Below, piece by piece: positions 51,830 to 60,494 of a DNA stretch of 64,000 bases. The DNA is from Pseudoxanthomonas suwonensis (lineage in GTDB: Bacteria > Pseudomonadota > Gammaproteobacteria > Xanthomonadales > Xanthomonadaceae). How positions within the stretch are numbered: position 1 is the first letter of the stretch; each line of letters opens with the position of its first letter. The notes under the pieces are model-generated. The model searched no databases, was not told the origin of the DNA, and saw only the letters and a list, made by a program, of their open reading frames with translations. Position numbers and translations under genes: made by a program. The stretch spans positions 1-64,000 of the forward strand of contig QFNC01000002.1 in the NCBI GenBank assembly GCA_003240695.1. The letters run 5' to 3'.

Positions 51830-52421
51830 TGCAGCTCCCGCCTGGCGGCGCGCCGGCATGGGCCTGCTGGTGCTGGCGTGCCTGTGGCTGCCGCCGGGCA
51901 TGGCCGACGGCCGAATGGCCAAGGCATTCCGGCAATGGGCGCGCGATCACGACATCACCGCGTTCCAGACATACCTGCGCGAGCACGGCATTCGCCGTCT
52001 GCCACCCGCGAACGAGTTGGTGGCCACGGCCAGCGACTGGCAGCGTTGCGGCGCAAGCGCCTTCGACATCCCGCCACGCGCGCACTGGCCGCAGGCCGCT
52101 GCCACCTACCGCCTGCTGGACCACCTGCACGACCGCGGCATCGTGCGCGATTACCGGGTGGTCTCGACCTGGCGCAATCCGGACCTCAACGCCTGCGCGG
52201 GGGGCGCAGCACGCAGCACGCATGCGCGCGATTATGCGGTGGATCTGATTCCGGAAGGCAACGGTGTCGACATGCCTGCACTGTGCGCGTTCTGGAAGCG
52301 CGAGGGCCGGCGCTGGAGCATGGGCCTGAGCCGCTATCCCTCCGGACGCATCCACATCGACGTGGTGCGCTACCGCACCTGGGGCGCTGACCACAGCGGC
52401 GCGACGGCATTCTGCAGGTGA
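51810..52421 (+). CDS. secreted M15-type (VanY/DD-peptidase-like) peptidase
   Basis: A predicted exported zinc peptidase of 203 residues. A basic start (WRR, 11-13) and a hydrophobic segment (16-30) look like a signal peptide. STWRNPDLNACAGGAARSTHARDYAVDL (119-146) matches the Peptidase_M15_3 pattern; zinc ligands would be H138, D145 and H182 (in HIDV, 182-185). It probably acts on peptidoglycan peptides. I chose the ATG at 51810, overlapping the upstream gene by 20 bases, because it includes the basic stretch. Confidence 0.82.
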   Translation: MATTASDAAPAWRRAGMGLLVLACLWLPPGMADGRMAKAFRQWARDHDITAFQTYLREHGIRRLPPANELVATASDWQRCGASAFDIPPRAHWPQAAATYRLLDHLHDRGIVRDYRVVSTWRNPDLNACAGGAARSTHARDYAVDLIPEGNGVDMPALCAFWKREGRRWSMGLSRYPSGRIHIDVVRYRTWGADHSGATAFCR

Positions 52422-52448
52422 TTGGCCACGACGGGCACGAACCCGGTG

Positions 52449-52868
52449 TCAGGACGCGATTCCGAGCACAAGCCACCACATCGCCAGCACCGCGAGGAAA
52501 TTGAGGGTGAAGACGATGCCGCGCAGGCGCACGTTCGTGGTGCCGATCTGCACGCCGCTGTGGATGATGCGGCCAGCCACGAACAGCCACGCGCAGATGA
52601 CGGCTGCGCGATCCACCGCATCGCCCTGCATCAGGATCAGACAGGCGACATGGAAGAACAGCGGCCATTCGAACTGGTTGGACAGGTTCGCACTGATGCG
52701 GCGTTCCACGCCCGGCCACGGATTCGATCCGTCCTTTTGGCGGCCGATGCCCCAGACGGTTGGAGCTCGGGCGATGGTCAGCAGCACGTATAGAGATGCG
52801 GCAAGTGCCACGTGTGCTGCCATGGGAAACACGAGTGAGGTGGTCATGCCGTTGTTTTCGATGATCAT
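52449..52868 (-). CDS. MAPEG family membrane protein
   Basis: A protein of 139 residues with four hydrophobic segments, of the MAPEG group (membrane-associated proteins in eicosanoid and glutathione metabolism). The family pattern is visible in ERRISANLSNQFEWPLFFHVACLI and AGRIIHSGVQIGTTNVRLRGIVF, including the Asn-Gln-Phe-Glu and Arg-Xxx-His stretch. The substrate is unknown. ATG 52868 is one of three possible starts (52880 and 52847 are the others). It lies 37 bases after the phosphoesterase gene. Confidence 0.82.
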   Translation of the reverse strand: MIIENNGMTTSLVFPMAAHVALAASLYVLLTIARAPTVWGIGRQKDGSNPWPGVERRISANLSNQFEWPLFFHVACLILMQGDAVDRAAVICAWLFVAGRIIHSGVQIGTTNVRLRGIVFTLNFLAVLAMWWLVLGIAS

Positions 52869-52905
52869 GGATGCTGCCATCCGGTATCCGAATCCGCTGG
52901 CACCA

Positions 52906-54534
52906 TCACGGCTGTGCATCTTCCAGTCGATAATGGGTTTTTGCGTTGCGTTCGCCCAGCCAGCGATCCTGCACCCGCACGTCGATGCGATGCGGGCCGA
53001 TCGGCAGGTCGGTGGGCAACGCACCACGCCACAGGTGCGGCGATGGGGTCGCTTCCGGTGATCGGTCGTAGCCGCGCAATCCGGTGGCGGCATCGTCGCG
53101 GCCGTTTTCGGCCAGCAGCCACGGGTCGGGCTGCTCGACCCGCCGCATCGGTTTCCAGTCGCCGTCGTCGACGCGGAACTCGACGTGCGTGTCGGCACTG
53201 CCCATGAACACGTTGGCGTACACGCCCCAGGCCGGGTACGCGCCGCGACGCAGCACCTGCGGTGCATGCACCCGCAGAATGTCCTGGCTGGAATCGCGCG
53301 CCGCATGCCAGGACAGCCGATATTGCCCGTCGCTGGCAACATGCAGGCGTGCATAGCCATTGGGCGTGCCGTCGGCCATGGTGCTGTCGGGAATGCCCTG
53401 CGCATCCTTCACCCCCGACCAGAACGCCCCGCAGGCGGCACCCACGTTGTATTCGTGCAACGGGGCCACACCGTGCCAGCCGCTGTCGGCGGTATGGAAC
53501 ACGTGCTGCTGGGTGTGCGTGTGCGCGGTCAGCAGCAGCACGTGCGCAAATGGCTGCAGCAATGCGAACAGGCGCTCACGGTCGGCATCGCGGAAGGTGT
53601 CGCGCCCATCCGATTCGAACAGCGGAATGTGCATCGCCAGAACCAGCAAGCGGTCGCGGCGTGCTTGGCGCAGGTATGCTTCGAGAAACCGGAACTGGTC
53701 CTCGCGGAATCCGCCGATGTAGGCGGGCCGCTGCCCCGGCTGGTGGATCACGTTGTCCAGTACAAGGACACTGGCCTGCGCTTCCTCCCAGGCCAGCGTG
53801 TCCGGGCCGTACACATTGCGGAAGCTGTCCAGCGACTGCGCATCGTGATCGGCATCGACATCCAGATCGTGGTTGCCGGCCGCGTGGAGCCACGGAATGC
53901 CCAGCGAGGCGGTGATGCGGTTCATCGCCGGATACAGCGACAGGTCGTCGTGCACGATGTCGCCCAATGAAAGCCCCAGCGCTGCCTGCACGCGCCCGGC
54001 CAGCGGTTGCACGATGTCGCGGGCGTAGTAATCGACATCCACCACCGACTTGGGTTGCGGGTCGCCGAATACCAGCACCGCCAATTCCGCACCGGCGTCG
54101 ACCGGCGCCGGCTGCAGCGCGACGTCGAAGTCCAATGTCTGCTGCCGCTGCAGGCCGCCGTATTCCAGCTTCGGGGATGCCTGCGGGGCATAGGCCGTCC
54201 AGAAGGCCGGCAGGCTATCGCTGCGTCGCCCGAAACGATGATTCGGCGGCTTGATCGCGAAGACCACGTCGCCCGACTGCACTGCAATGGCATAGCGGCC
54301 CTGCGCATCGCTGCGCACGATCTCGCGGCCGTTGGACATGGCGATGCCAGCCAACCCGGATTCACCCGCATCGCGAATGCCGTTGTCGTTGCTATCGCCA
54401 TAGACCATGCCGTGCATCGTGGTTGCCGTCGCGACAGGCGTTTCAGCGACTGCGGATTGCGCCTGCGCCAACAGGATCAGCAACCCGACGGTGACCCGCA
54501 TCGCGCGCGACGGACGAGCGTCAAGGCGCGCCAT
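52906..54534 (-). CDS. exported calcineurin-like metallophosphoesterase
   Basis: An exported phosphoesterase of 542 residues. Signal peptide 1-30 (ending VAVA), an SdrD B-like or MetallophosN beta domain (about 40-140, GDSNDNGIRDAGESGLAGI), then the metallophos core with GDPQ 157-160, GDIVHDD 191-197, GNHD 220-223 and distal His in AMHIPLF and AHTHTQQH. A C-terminal MetallophosC-like domain follows (about 415-542). The substrate is unknown. The start has AGGAGG six bases upstream and overlaps the ammonia-lyase end by 14 bases. Confidence 0.88.
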   Translation of the reverse strand: MARLDARPSRAMRVTVGLLILLAQAQSAVAETPVATATTMHGMVYGDSNDNGIRDAGESGLAGIAMSNGREIVRSDAQGRYAIAVQSGDVVFAIKPPNHRFGRRSDSLPAFWTAYAPQASPKLEYGGLQRQQTLDFDVALQPAPVDAGAELAVLVFGDPQPKSVVDVDYYARDIVQPLAGRVQAALGLSLGDIVHDDLSLYPAMNRITASLGIPWLHAAGNHDLDVDADHDAQSLDSFRNVYGPDTLAWEEAQASVLVLDNVIHQPGQRPAYIGGFREDQFRFLEAYLRQARRDRLLVLAMHIPLFESDGRDTFRDADRERLFALLQPFAHVLLLTAHTHTQQHVFHTADSGWHGVAPLHEYNVGAACGAFWSGVKDAQGIPDSTMADGTPNGYARLHVASDGQYRLSWHAARDSSQDILRVHAPQVLRRGAYPAWGVYANVFMGSADTHVEFRVDDGDWKPMRRVEQPDPWLLAENGRDDAATGLRGYDRSPEATPSPHLWRGALPTDLPIGPHRIDVRVQDRWLGERNAKTHYRLEDAQP

Positions 54535-56446
54535 CGGCTGCCTCCTGACGATTGAGCAGGCGCGAGAGAAATGATGCATCCGACAGACTGCGCACCATCA
54601 GTGCCACGTCGCCATCCAGCGCCCGGTCGTGCAACAACATCGGAATCCGTTCGCGGATCGCCCGATGGGCCTGCGCAACCGCATGCCCCGGCATGGGCTC
54701 GGCATGCGTGGCCAGCTCCTGGCGCAACGCTTCGACTTCCTGCAGGAACAAAATCCTGTCCGGGCCCTCGGCGATCGGCGCGCCGCGCATTTTTGTCGCG
54801 AACGCCTCGGCATCGACCTGGCGGGCCAGCGTCCGCGCCGCGTCCAGCATGTCGTGGCGCAGATCCAGCGCCTGTGCGGCGGTCATCAGTTCCAGCGCCA
54901 GCACCTTGCCCAAATCGTCGGCCATGGCCAGCACGTGGCGGGCCTCGTTGGCGCCCATCGACACGTGGTCCTCGGCATTGGCGCTGGTGGGAATGGAATA
55001 CACGCTGGCCGGCATCGCCCGCGAGGCCAGATCGTTGACGATCGCCGCGGCCGTGTACTGCACGATCATGAAGCCGGATTCGGTGCCGTCCTCGTTGCCG
55101 ACCAGGAACGCCGGCAGGCCGTCGTTGGTGGCCGGGTCGACCAGCTTGTTCAGGCGCCGCTCGCTGATCGATGCCAGCACCGGAATGGCCGCCTTCACCG
55201 CGCTCATCGCCAAGGCCAGCGGCATGCCGTGGAAGTGTCCGGCCGAGATTACCTGCTGTTCGACATGCTCAGCCTGCGCATCCGGAAACACCAGCGGATT
55301 GTCGGTGACCGCGTTCAACTCGATCTCCAGCACTCGCGCGGCATGTGCCACCGCATCGCGCACGGCTCCGTGCACCTGCGGGATGCAGCGCAGCGAATAG
55401 CTGTCCTGCGGCTGGTGCTTCTTGCCGCCGCGGAACGGCTTGAAGCGCTGGTAGAAACGCTCGCGCCCATGCCGCTGGGTGGCTGGCACCCACTGCCAGG
55501 CGATGTCGAAACGCAATGCCTGCAGATCGGCGGATGGCCAGCTGTCCGGCCGCCATGGCGCGAATGCCGGCACCCGGTGGTACGGGATGTCCGCCAGGGT
55601 CGAGCCCTGCAGCAGCCGCAGCAGATTCCCGGCCACCTGCACCTGCCCCGGATGCGGCCGCAGCGCGTGCACTTCGGGCGCGAACGCGCCCAGTCGGCCG
55701 GCGAAGGCATCGATGGTCATTGCCGCGGCCAGGTCGGCCGTGTCCAGCAGGGTTTCCAGCCGATCCAGCGCCAGCACGCCGCAGGCCAGCATCTGCGCCG
55801 TGCCGTTGTTCAGCGCCAAGCCTTCCTTGTAGCCCAGGGTGATCGGTTGCAATCCGACACGACGCAGGGCTTCGTCGCCGGACACGCGCTCGCCAGCCAC
55901 GAACGCCTCACCACCACCCAGCAGCACGATGGCCAGATGCGACAGTGGCGCCAGATCGCCCGATGCGCCTACCGATCCCAGCTGCGGCACTACCGGCACC
56001 ACACCGGCGTTGAGCAGATCGGTCAGTGCCTGCAGCGTCTGCACGCGCACGCCGGAATGGCCGCGCAGCAGCGTGTTGATGCGGATGCCCAGCATCGCCC
56101 GCACCACCTCGGGCGCGAAGGCATCGCCCACGCACACGGCATGGGTGATGATGAGATTGCGTTGCAACTGTTCGTGGAGCACGCCGGAAGGCTGCTGGTC
56201 ACCGGCCAGTTCGTTGCGCATGGGCCACGCGCCCAGCAGCTTGTCGGCATTGCTGCCGAATCCGGTGGACACGCCGTAGATCGGCTCCTGCCGCGCCACC
56301 TGCCCGGCCAGAAAATCGGCGGCATGCTGCACGCGCTGCAGGGCGTCGGCATCCAGCGTGACCGGCGTGCCATTCGCGATGGCGACCAGTTCGGCACGGG
56401 TCAGCGACTGGCCATCGAGGCGGATCGGATTCGGATGCGCACTCAT
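54521..56446 (-). CDS. enlarged aromatic amino acid (histidine-type) ammonia-lyase
   Basis: A MIO-dependent lyase of the HAL/PAL/TAL family: Y57 (YGVSTGFG), MIO triad A161-S162-G163, N213/N214, Q347, Y350 and R353, F405 and E492 fit the known active-site positions. With 641 residues it is about 130 longer than HutH: an insert of about 50 (290-345, with W-rich segments) and a C-terminal arm (about 560-641). T101-H102 sits where HAL has Ser-His. Substrate is therefore uncertain; histidine and tyrosine both fit. It overlaps hisS in ATGA. No other hut gene is nearby. Confidence 0.85.
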   Translation of the reverse strand: MSAHPNPIRLDGQSLTRAELVAIANGTPVTLDADALQRVQHAADFLAGQVARQEPIYGVSTGFGSNADKLLGAWPMRNELAGDQQPSGVLHEQLQRNLIITHAVCVGDAFAPEVVRAMLGIRINTLLRGHSGVRVQTLQALTDLLNAGVVPVVPQLGSVGASGDLAPLSHLAIVLLGGGEAFVAGERVSGDEALRRVGLQPITLGYKEGLALNNGTAQMLACGVLALDRLETLLDTADLAAAMTIDAFAGRLGAFAPEVHALRPHPGQVQVAGNLLRLLQGSTLADIPYHRVPAFAPWRPDSWPSADLQALRFDIAWQWVPATQRHGRERFYQRFKPFRGGKKHQPQDSYSLRCIPQVHGAVRDAVAHAARVLEIELNAVTDNPLVFPDAQAEHVEQQVISAGHFHGMPLALAMSAVKAAIPVLASISERRLNKLVDPATNDGLPAFLVGNEDGTESGFMIVQYTAAAIVNDLASRAMPASVYSIPTSANAEDHVSMGANEARHVLAMADDLGKVLALELMTAAQALDLRHDMLDAARTLARQVDAEAFATKMRGAPIAEGPDRILFLQEVEALRQELATHAEPMPGHAVAQAHRAIRERIPMLLHDRALDGDVALMVRSLSDASFLSRLLNRQEAADGAP

Positions 56447-57804
56447 GCGGCACCGCCCAGCAGCGCCTGCACATGCGCGGTCAATCCGGCTTCCGCCACA
56501 TCCTGCTGGTCGCCGCTGCGCAGATCCTTCACCGACACCACGCCGCGGGCACGTTCGCCCTCCCCGCACAGCACCACGCAACGCATGCCCGAGCGATCGG
56601 CATACTGAAACTGCTTCGAAAGCTTGCGCGGTTCCAGCTGCGTTTCCACCCGCAGCCCGACACCGCGCAACCGCTGCGACAACGCCAGTGCGTGCGGCAG
56701 GTCGGCATCGTCCAGCAGCGCCACCAGCACGTCCACGCCGGCATCGACCGTCTGCACGATGCCCGCCTCGCGCAGCTGCCAGAACAGCCGGGTCAGACCG
56801 ATCGACAGGCCCACGCCCGGCAGTTTCGATTTGGTGTAGTGTCCGGCTAGATCGTCGTAGCGGCCGCCCGAGCAGATCGAACCGATCTGCGGATGCGCAT
56901 CCAGCACGGTTTCGTAGACGATGCCGGTGTAGTAATCCAGCCCGCGGGCAATCGACAGGTTCAAGGCATAGCGCGACTCCGGCACGCCCAGCGCCTGCAA
57001 CTGCTGCAGCACCTCGCGCAGTGCCGTGCGACCTTCCTCGAACAACAGCGTGCCCGGGCCCAGCGCGTCCAGTTGCCGCAATGCATCGTCGTGGCCGCTG
57101 GAGCGCACCTGCGAAAACGCCAGCAGGCGCTGCACCGCATCGGCATCCAGCGCAAAGCCATCGCCCAGCAGCGTGTCGCGCACGGCGTCTTCGCCGCGCT
57201 TGTCCAGCTTGTCCAGCTCGCGCAGTACCAGGGTCTGCGCATCGCCCTCGATGCCCAATCCTTCGAAATAGCCGCGCAGCAATTTGCGGTGGTTGAACTG
57301 GATGGTGAAATCGCCGATCGCCAGCCGCTCGAACACCGCCGCCATCACCGCCGGCACTTCGGCATCGAAGCGCGGCGACAGCGTGTCCTTGCCGATCACG
57401 TCGATGTCGCACTGGTAGAACTCGCGGAAACGGCCGCGCTGCGCGCGCTCGCCGCGGTACACGCGCTGGATCTGGTAGCGGCGGAAAGGGAATGCCAGCT
57501 CGTGCTCGTGCTCGGCCACGTAGCGGGCCAGCGGCACGGTCAGGTCGAAGCGCAGGGCCAGTTCCGGCAGGCCTTCCCCGCCCTTCTCCAGCGCACCGGT
57601 GGACTGCACGAAGTACACCTGCCGCTCGGTCTCGCCTCCGGTCTTGGTCAGCAGCACGTCGCTCAGCTCGAACACTGGCGTCTCCACCGGCAGGAAACCG
57701 AACGACGCGAAACCGGCGCGGATCGTGTCGATCATGCGCTGGAAGGCGATCTGTTCGCGCGGCAGCAGTTCCAGCACGCCGGGCGGGGTACGGGGTTTGA
57801 TCAC
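56443..57804 (-). CDS. hisS: histidyl-tRNA synthetase
   Basis: Class II synthetase that charges tRNA-His. Motif 2 (FREFYQCDIDVIG, about 128-140), the histidine motif ARGLDYYTGIVYE (about 287-299) and motif 3 GVGLSIGLTRLF (about 334-345) are clear. I chose GTG at 57804 for 453 residues: GGAG lies seven bases upstream and VIKPRTPPG is the family start. ATG at 57840 lies in a -10-like element and has no ribosome binding site. It overlaps the ammonia-lyase gene by four bases. Confidence 0.95.
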   Translation of the reverse strand: MIKPRTPPGVLELLPREQIAFQRMIDTIRAGFASFGFLPVETPVFELSDVLLTKTGGETERQVYFVQSTGALEKGGEGLPELALRFDLTVPLARYVAEHEHELAFPFRRYQIQRVYRGERAQRGRFREFYQCDIDVIGKDTLSPRFDAEVPAVMAAVFERLAIGDFTIQFNHRKLLRGYFEGLGIEGDAQTLVLRELDKLDKRGEDAVRDTLLGDGFALDADAVQRLLAFSQVRSSGHDDALRQLDALGPGTLLFEEGRTALREVLQQLQALGVPESRYALNLSIARGLDYYTGIVYETVLDAHPQIGSICSGGRYDDLAGHYTKSKLPGVGLSIGLTRLFWQLREAGIVQTVDAGVDVLVALLDDADLPHALALSQRLRGVGLRVETQLEPRKLSKQFQYADRSGMRCVVLCGEGERARGVVSVKDLRSGDQQDVAEAGLTAHVQALLGGAA

Positions 57805-57838
57805 GCGCAACTCCGGGATGACTGGCGGACAGTCGTGC

Positions 57839-57844
57839 ATTCTA
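57839..57844 (-). promoter_or_regulatory. putative -10 box (TAGAAT) for hisS
   Basis: TAGAAT on the minus strand, 34 bases before the GTG start chosen for hisS. It overlaps the ATG at 57840, which argues against that codon as the translation start. Confidence 0.5.
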
Positions 57845-57875
57845 GCGGGGCGGCCCGCAACGCCATGGGGGGTGC

Positions 57876-57904
57876 TTGCCGGCATGGGCGCCAACCCCTA
57901 CACT
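57876..57904 (+). promoter_or_regulatory. tRNA-Pro promoter (TTGCCG, 17 bp, TACACT)
   Basis: TTGCCG at 57876-57881 and TACACT at 57899-57904 are separated by exactly 17 bases, and the -10 ends 13 bases before the tRNA. This is the best two-box sigma-70-type promoter seen in the window. Confidence 0.75.
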
Positions 57905-57917
57905 GTGCGGCCGATGT

Positions 57918-57994
<77 letters not shown>

Positions 57995-58015
57995 ATCCAA
58001 TCGATGCGTCACGAC

Positions 58016-58039
58016 AAACCGGCCGCGTGCCGGTTTTTT
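58016..58039 (+). terminator. rho-independent terminator of tRNA-Pro
   Basis: ACCGGC pairs with GCCGGT around a 5-base loop and is followed by a T run; the AAA before the stem can extend pairing into it. It lies 22 bases after the tRNA. Confidence 0.88.
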
Positions 58040-58083
58040 CGTGCCCGACCATGCCGTGACGGCCCATCCGACCGGAGCATGCC

Positions 58084-58890
58084 ATGACGCTGTCCATCCA
58101 CGAAGCCCGTGTTCCGCTTGCAGACGGACAGGTGTTCGTGCGGACCTGGCAACCGGCACAGCCCACATCCGGCATCCCGATCGTGTTGCTACACGATTCG
58201 CTGGGATCGGTGGCCCAATGGCGCGAGTTCCCGCTGGAGCTGGCCGGATCGCTGCAGCGTGCGGCAATCGCCTACGACCGCCCCGGGTTCGGTCAATCGT
58301 CGGTGCGTGCGGATCGGCCCGGGCTGGACTTCATCGACATCGAAGGCCAGCGCCTGCTGCCCGCGCTGCTGGATGCGTTGCAGATCGACCGCTGCATCCT
58401 GTTCGGGCACAGCGTGGGCGGCGCCATGGCGCTGGTCGCGGCCGCGCACATGCCGCAGCGCTGCGCGGCAGTGATCACCGAATCGGCCCAGTCCGCGGTG
58501 GAACAACGCACGCTGGACGGCATCCGCGCCGCTCAGGCGCAGTTTGCACAGCCGGGCCAGCTGCAGCGGCTGCAACGCTGGCATGGCGAAAAGGCGCAAT
58601 GGGTACTGGATGCCTGGACGCAGGTCTGGCTGGATCCGGCGTTCCGGCACTGGTCGCTGGATGCGGTGCTGCCGCAGGTGCTTGGCCCGGTACTGGCGAT
58701 CCATGGCGATCGCGACGAGTACGGGTCGCAGGCGTTCCCGCAACGCATCGTGGCCGGTGTCTCGGGACCGGCGCAGCTGTGCCTGCTGCCCGATTGCGGA
58801 CATGTGCCGCATCGGGAATTGCCGGGCGACGTGCTCGCCGCAGTGGCTGCGTTCCTGTCTCAAGGCGAGATGCCAGATACGGAGCGCTGA
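58084..58890 (+). CDS. alpha/beta hydrolase
   Basis: An alpha/beta-hydrolase-fold protein of 268 residues. The nucleophile elbow GHSVGG puts the serine at 110; the acid is probably the Asp of HGDRDEYGS (about 228-236) and the His that of CGHVPHRE (about 245). The oxyanion turn HDSLGS is at 37-42. It resembles bacterial hydrolases of the haloperoxidase/MenH type, but the substrate is unknown. It is the first gene after the tRNA-Pro terminator. Confidence 0.88.
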   Translation: MTLSIHEARVPLADGQVFVRTWQPAQPTSGIPIVLLHDSLGSVAQWREFPLELAGSLQRAAIAYDRPGFGQSSVRADRPGLDFIDIEGQRLLPALLDALQIDRCILFGHSVGGAMALVAAAHMPQRCAAVITESAQSAVEQRTLDGIRAAQAQFAQPGQLQRLQRWHGEKAQWVLDAWTQVWLDPAFRHWSLDAVLPQVLGPVLAIHGDRDEYGSQAFPQRIVAGVSGPAQLCLLPDCGHVPHRELPGDVLAAVAAFLSQGEMPDTER

Positions 58891-58975
58891 TCCGCAGCCA
58901 TCCATGACTTCCAGCCCATGCGATCGCAACAACGGTGTTGTAGTTTACCAGCACACCAACAAAGCGGAGCGCAGC

Positions 58976-59155
58976 ATGAACACCCAGACCAGCCACCCCA
59001 CGCTCACCAACCGCCCGAACACCGGCTCTCCCGGCGGGAAACCCCTTCGTCAGCCATTGCGGGACACCGGCATGGGCTACGGCAGCAGTAGCAGCTACGG
59101 CCGACCACGCCCGTATGCCACTGCAGGCTTCACCACACGCTTCCGTATCGGTTGA
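58976..59155 (+). CDS. 59-residue orphan protein, Gly/Ser/Tyr/Arg-rich C-terminus
   Basis: The ATG at 58976 has GGAG about seven bases upstream. The predicted protein, MNTQTSHPTLTNRPNTGSPG followed by 39 more residues, has a Thr/Asn/Pro-rich start and a basic, aromatic and glycine-rich end (MGYGSSSSYGRPRPYATAGF then TTRFRIG). It has no signal peptide, membrane segment or cysteine. I cannot assign it to a family. The open frame continues upstream into the hydrolase gene, but that part is a shadow. No processing enzyme is adjacent. Confidence 0.55.
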   Translation: MNTQTSHPTLTNRPNTGSPGGKPLRQPLRDTGMGYGSSSSYGRPRPYATAGFTTRFRIG

Positions 59156-59195
59156 GCGCACCCGTGACCGGTCCAAGGGCCGTCGGCAAGGCATA

Positions 59196-59660
59196 ATGTG
59201 GATGATGAACACGACCACTTTCGCCTTCCGGCGGCAAGCCACGCTGGATGAATTGAATGCCATGTCGCGCGGCACGGCCATGGAACCCCTTGGAATCCGC
59301 TTCACCGCCGTCGGTGTCGATCATCTGCAGGCCAGCATGCCGGTGGATGCGCGCACCCATCAGCCAATGGGGCTGCTGCACGGCGGCGCATCGGTATTGC
59401 TGGCGGAAACCCTGGGCAGCACGGCCGGCATGCTGTGCGTGGACGACACCCAGGCCGTGGTGGGCATCGAAATCAATGCCAACCACCTGCGCGGCGTGCG
59501 CAACGGCCAGGTCACCGGCACGGCGCGCCCGGTGCATGTCGGGCGCAGCACTCAGGTATGGGAGATCCGCATCACCGACGATGCCGACGGGGCACTGGTG
59601 TGCCTGTCGCGCCTGACCCTGGCGGTGATCCGCCGGCCCAGCACCAGCGACGCCGGGTGA
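59196..59660 (+). CDS. hotdog-fold thioesterase (YdiI/MenI type)
   Basis: A small acyl-CoA thioesterase of 154 residues. DARTHQPMGLLHGGASVLLAETLGSTAG (51-78) matches YdiI closely, with the catalytic Glu at 71 and the HGG at 62-64. E. coli YdiI hydrolyses 1,4-dihydroxy-2-naphthoyl-CoA for menaquinone, but also other acyl-CoAs; this lineage uses ubiquinone, so the true substrate may differ. The GCATAATG start has AAGG upstream. ATG 59205 is a second possible start. It leads into two lipid-related genes. Confidence 0.9.
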   Translation: MWMMNTTTFAFRRQATLDELNAMSRGTAMEPLGIRFTAVGVDHLQASMPVDARTHQPMGLLHGGASVLLAETLGSTAGMLCVDDTQAVVGIEINANHLRGVRNGQVTGTARPVHVGRSTQVWEIRITDDADGALVCLSRLTLAVIRRPSTSDAG

Positions 59661-59687
59661 GGCCGGTGCTCCGGGCGAAAACCGGCC

Positions 59688-60494
59688 ATGGCTGACGGCG
59701 GCACGGAGCGTGCGCCGTCGCAGCCGGATGCCGTCATCGGCGCCCTGCGCCGAACCTGCCGCATGCTGCTGCTGACCTGGCATGCGCTGGTGCATCTGCC
59801 GATGGTGCTGCTGCTGATCTCGTTGCCGACCCGGCGTCTGCGCCTGCGCAGCGGGGAAACCCTGGAAAGCCGCCTGATCCGTGCCTGGTCGGCCGGCCTG
59901 CTTCGGGTGTTCGGCATGCGGCCCCGTCGGCATGGCCAGCCGCTGCCCGGCGCGGTGGTGTTCGTGGCCAACCATATCGGCTGGACCGACATCGTGGTGC
60001 TGCACAGCCAGCGCATGATGGGATTCGTGGCCAAGCGCGAAATCGCCGGCTGGCCCGTGGTGGGCTGGCTGGCCAAGCGCGGTCACACCATCTTCCACAC
60101 GCGCGGCAACACCGAGTCGCTGGGCGACGTGATGGACGTCATGCAGCAGCGCCTGCGCAACGGCGAGGCGGTGGGGGTGTTTCCGGAAGGGCGCACGCGC
60201 AGCGGTCATGTCGTCGGTCCGTTCCATGCGCGGATTTTCCTGGCCGCGGTGGAAACGGCCGTGCCGGTGCAGCCGGTGGCGCTGCGCTATGGAGAAGGCG
60301 GCAGCGCCCAGACCATCGTCGCGTTCGGTCCGAATGAGAATTTCTTCCAGAATTTCATGCGGCTGCTGGGCGAACCCGCACGTCCGGTGGACGTGCTCTT
60401 CCTGCCCCCCATCCTGCCCGGTTCGGCGGCCGGGCGCCGGAACATGGCCGAATCGGCCCGCAGTGCCATCGTCCAGGCCCTGGAACAGGCGTGA
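59688..60494 (+). CDS. lysophospholipid/1-acylglycerol-3-phosphate acyltransferase family
   Basis: A membrane-bound acyltransferase of the PlsC family, 268 residues. The HX4D motif is NHIGWTD (H96, D101), and FPEGRTRSG is at 165-173. One hydrophobic segment (about 26-48) precedes the catalytic domain. It may acylate lysophosphatidic acid or an ornithine-lipid-like acceptor; the sequence does not settle which. Its TGA overlaps the yheT-like start in GTGA. Confidence 0.9.
   Translation: MADGGTERAPSQPDAVIGALRRTCRMLLLTWHALVHLPMVLLLISLPTRRLRLRSGETLESRLIRAWSAGLLRVFGMRPRRHGQPLPGAVVFVANHIGWTDIVVLHSQRMMGFVAKREIAGWPVVGWLAKRGHTIFHTRGNTESLGDVMDVMQQRLRNGEAVGVFPEGRTRSGHVVGPFHARIFLAAVETAVPVQPVALRYGEGGSAQTIVAFGPNENFFQNFMRLLGEPARPVDVLFLPPILPGSAAGRRNMAESARSAIVQALEQA

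Noticed and set aside
57805..57894. hisS starting at ATG 57840 or 57894
   Set aside because: 57840 lies inside the TAGAAT element without a ribosome binding site; 57894 lies within the tRNA-Pro promoter. GTG 57804 has GGAG and the family N-terminus.
58976..59155. RiPP precursor with biosynthetic cluster
   Set aside because: No leader-peptide protease, radical SAM, cyclodehydratase, transporter or other maturation gene is adjacent.
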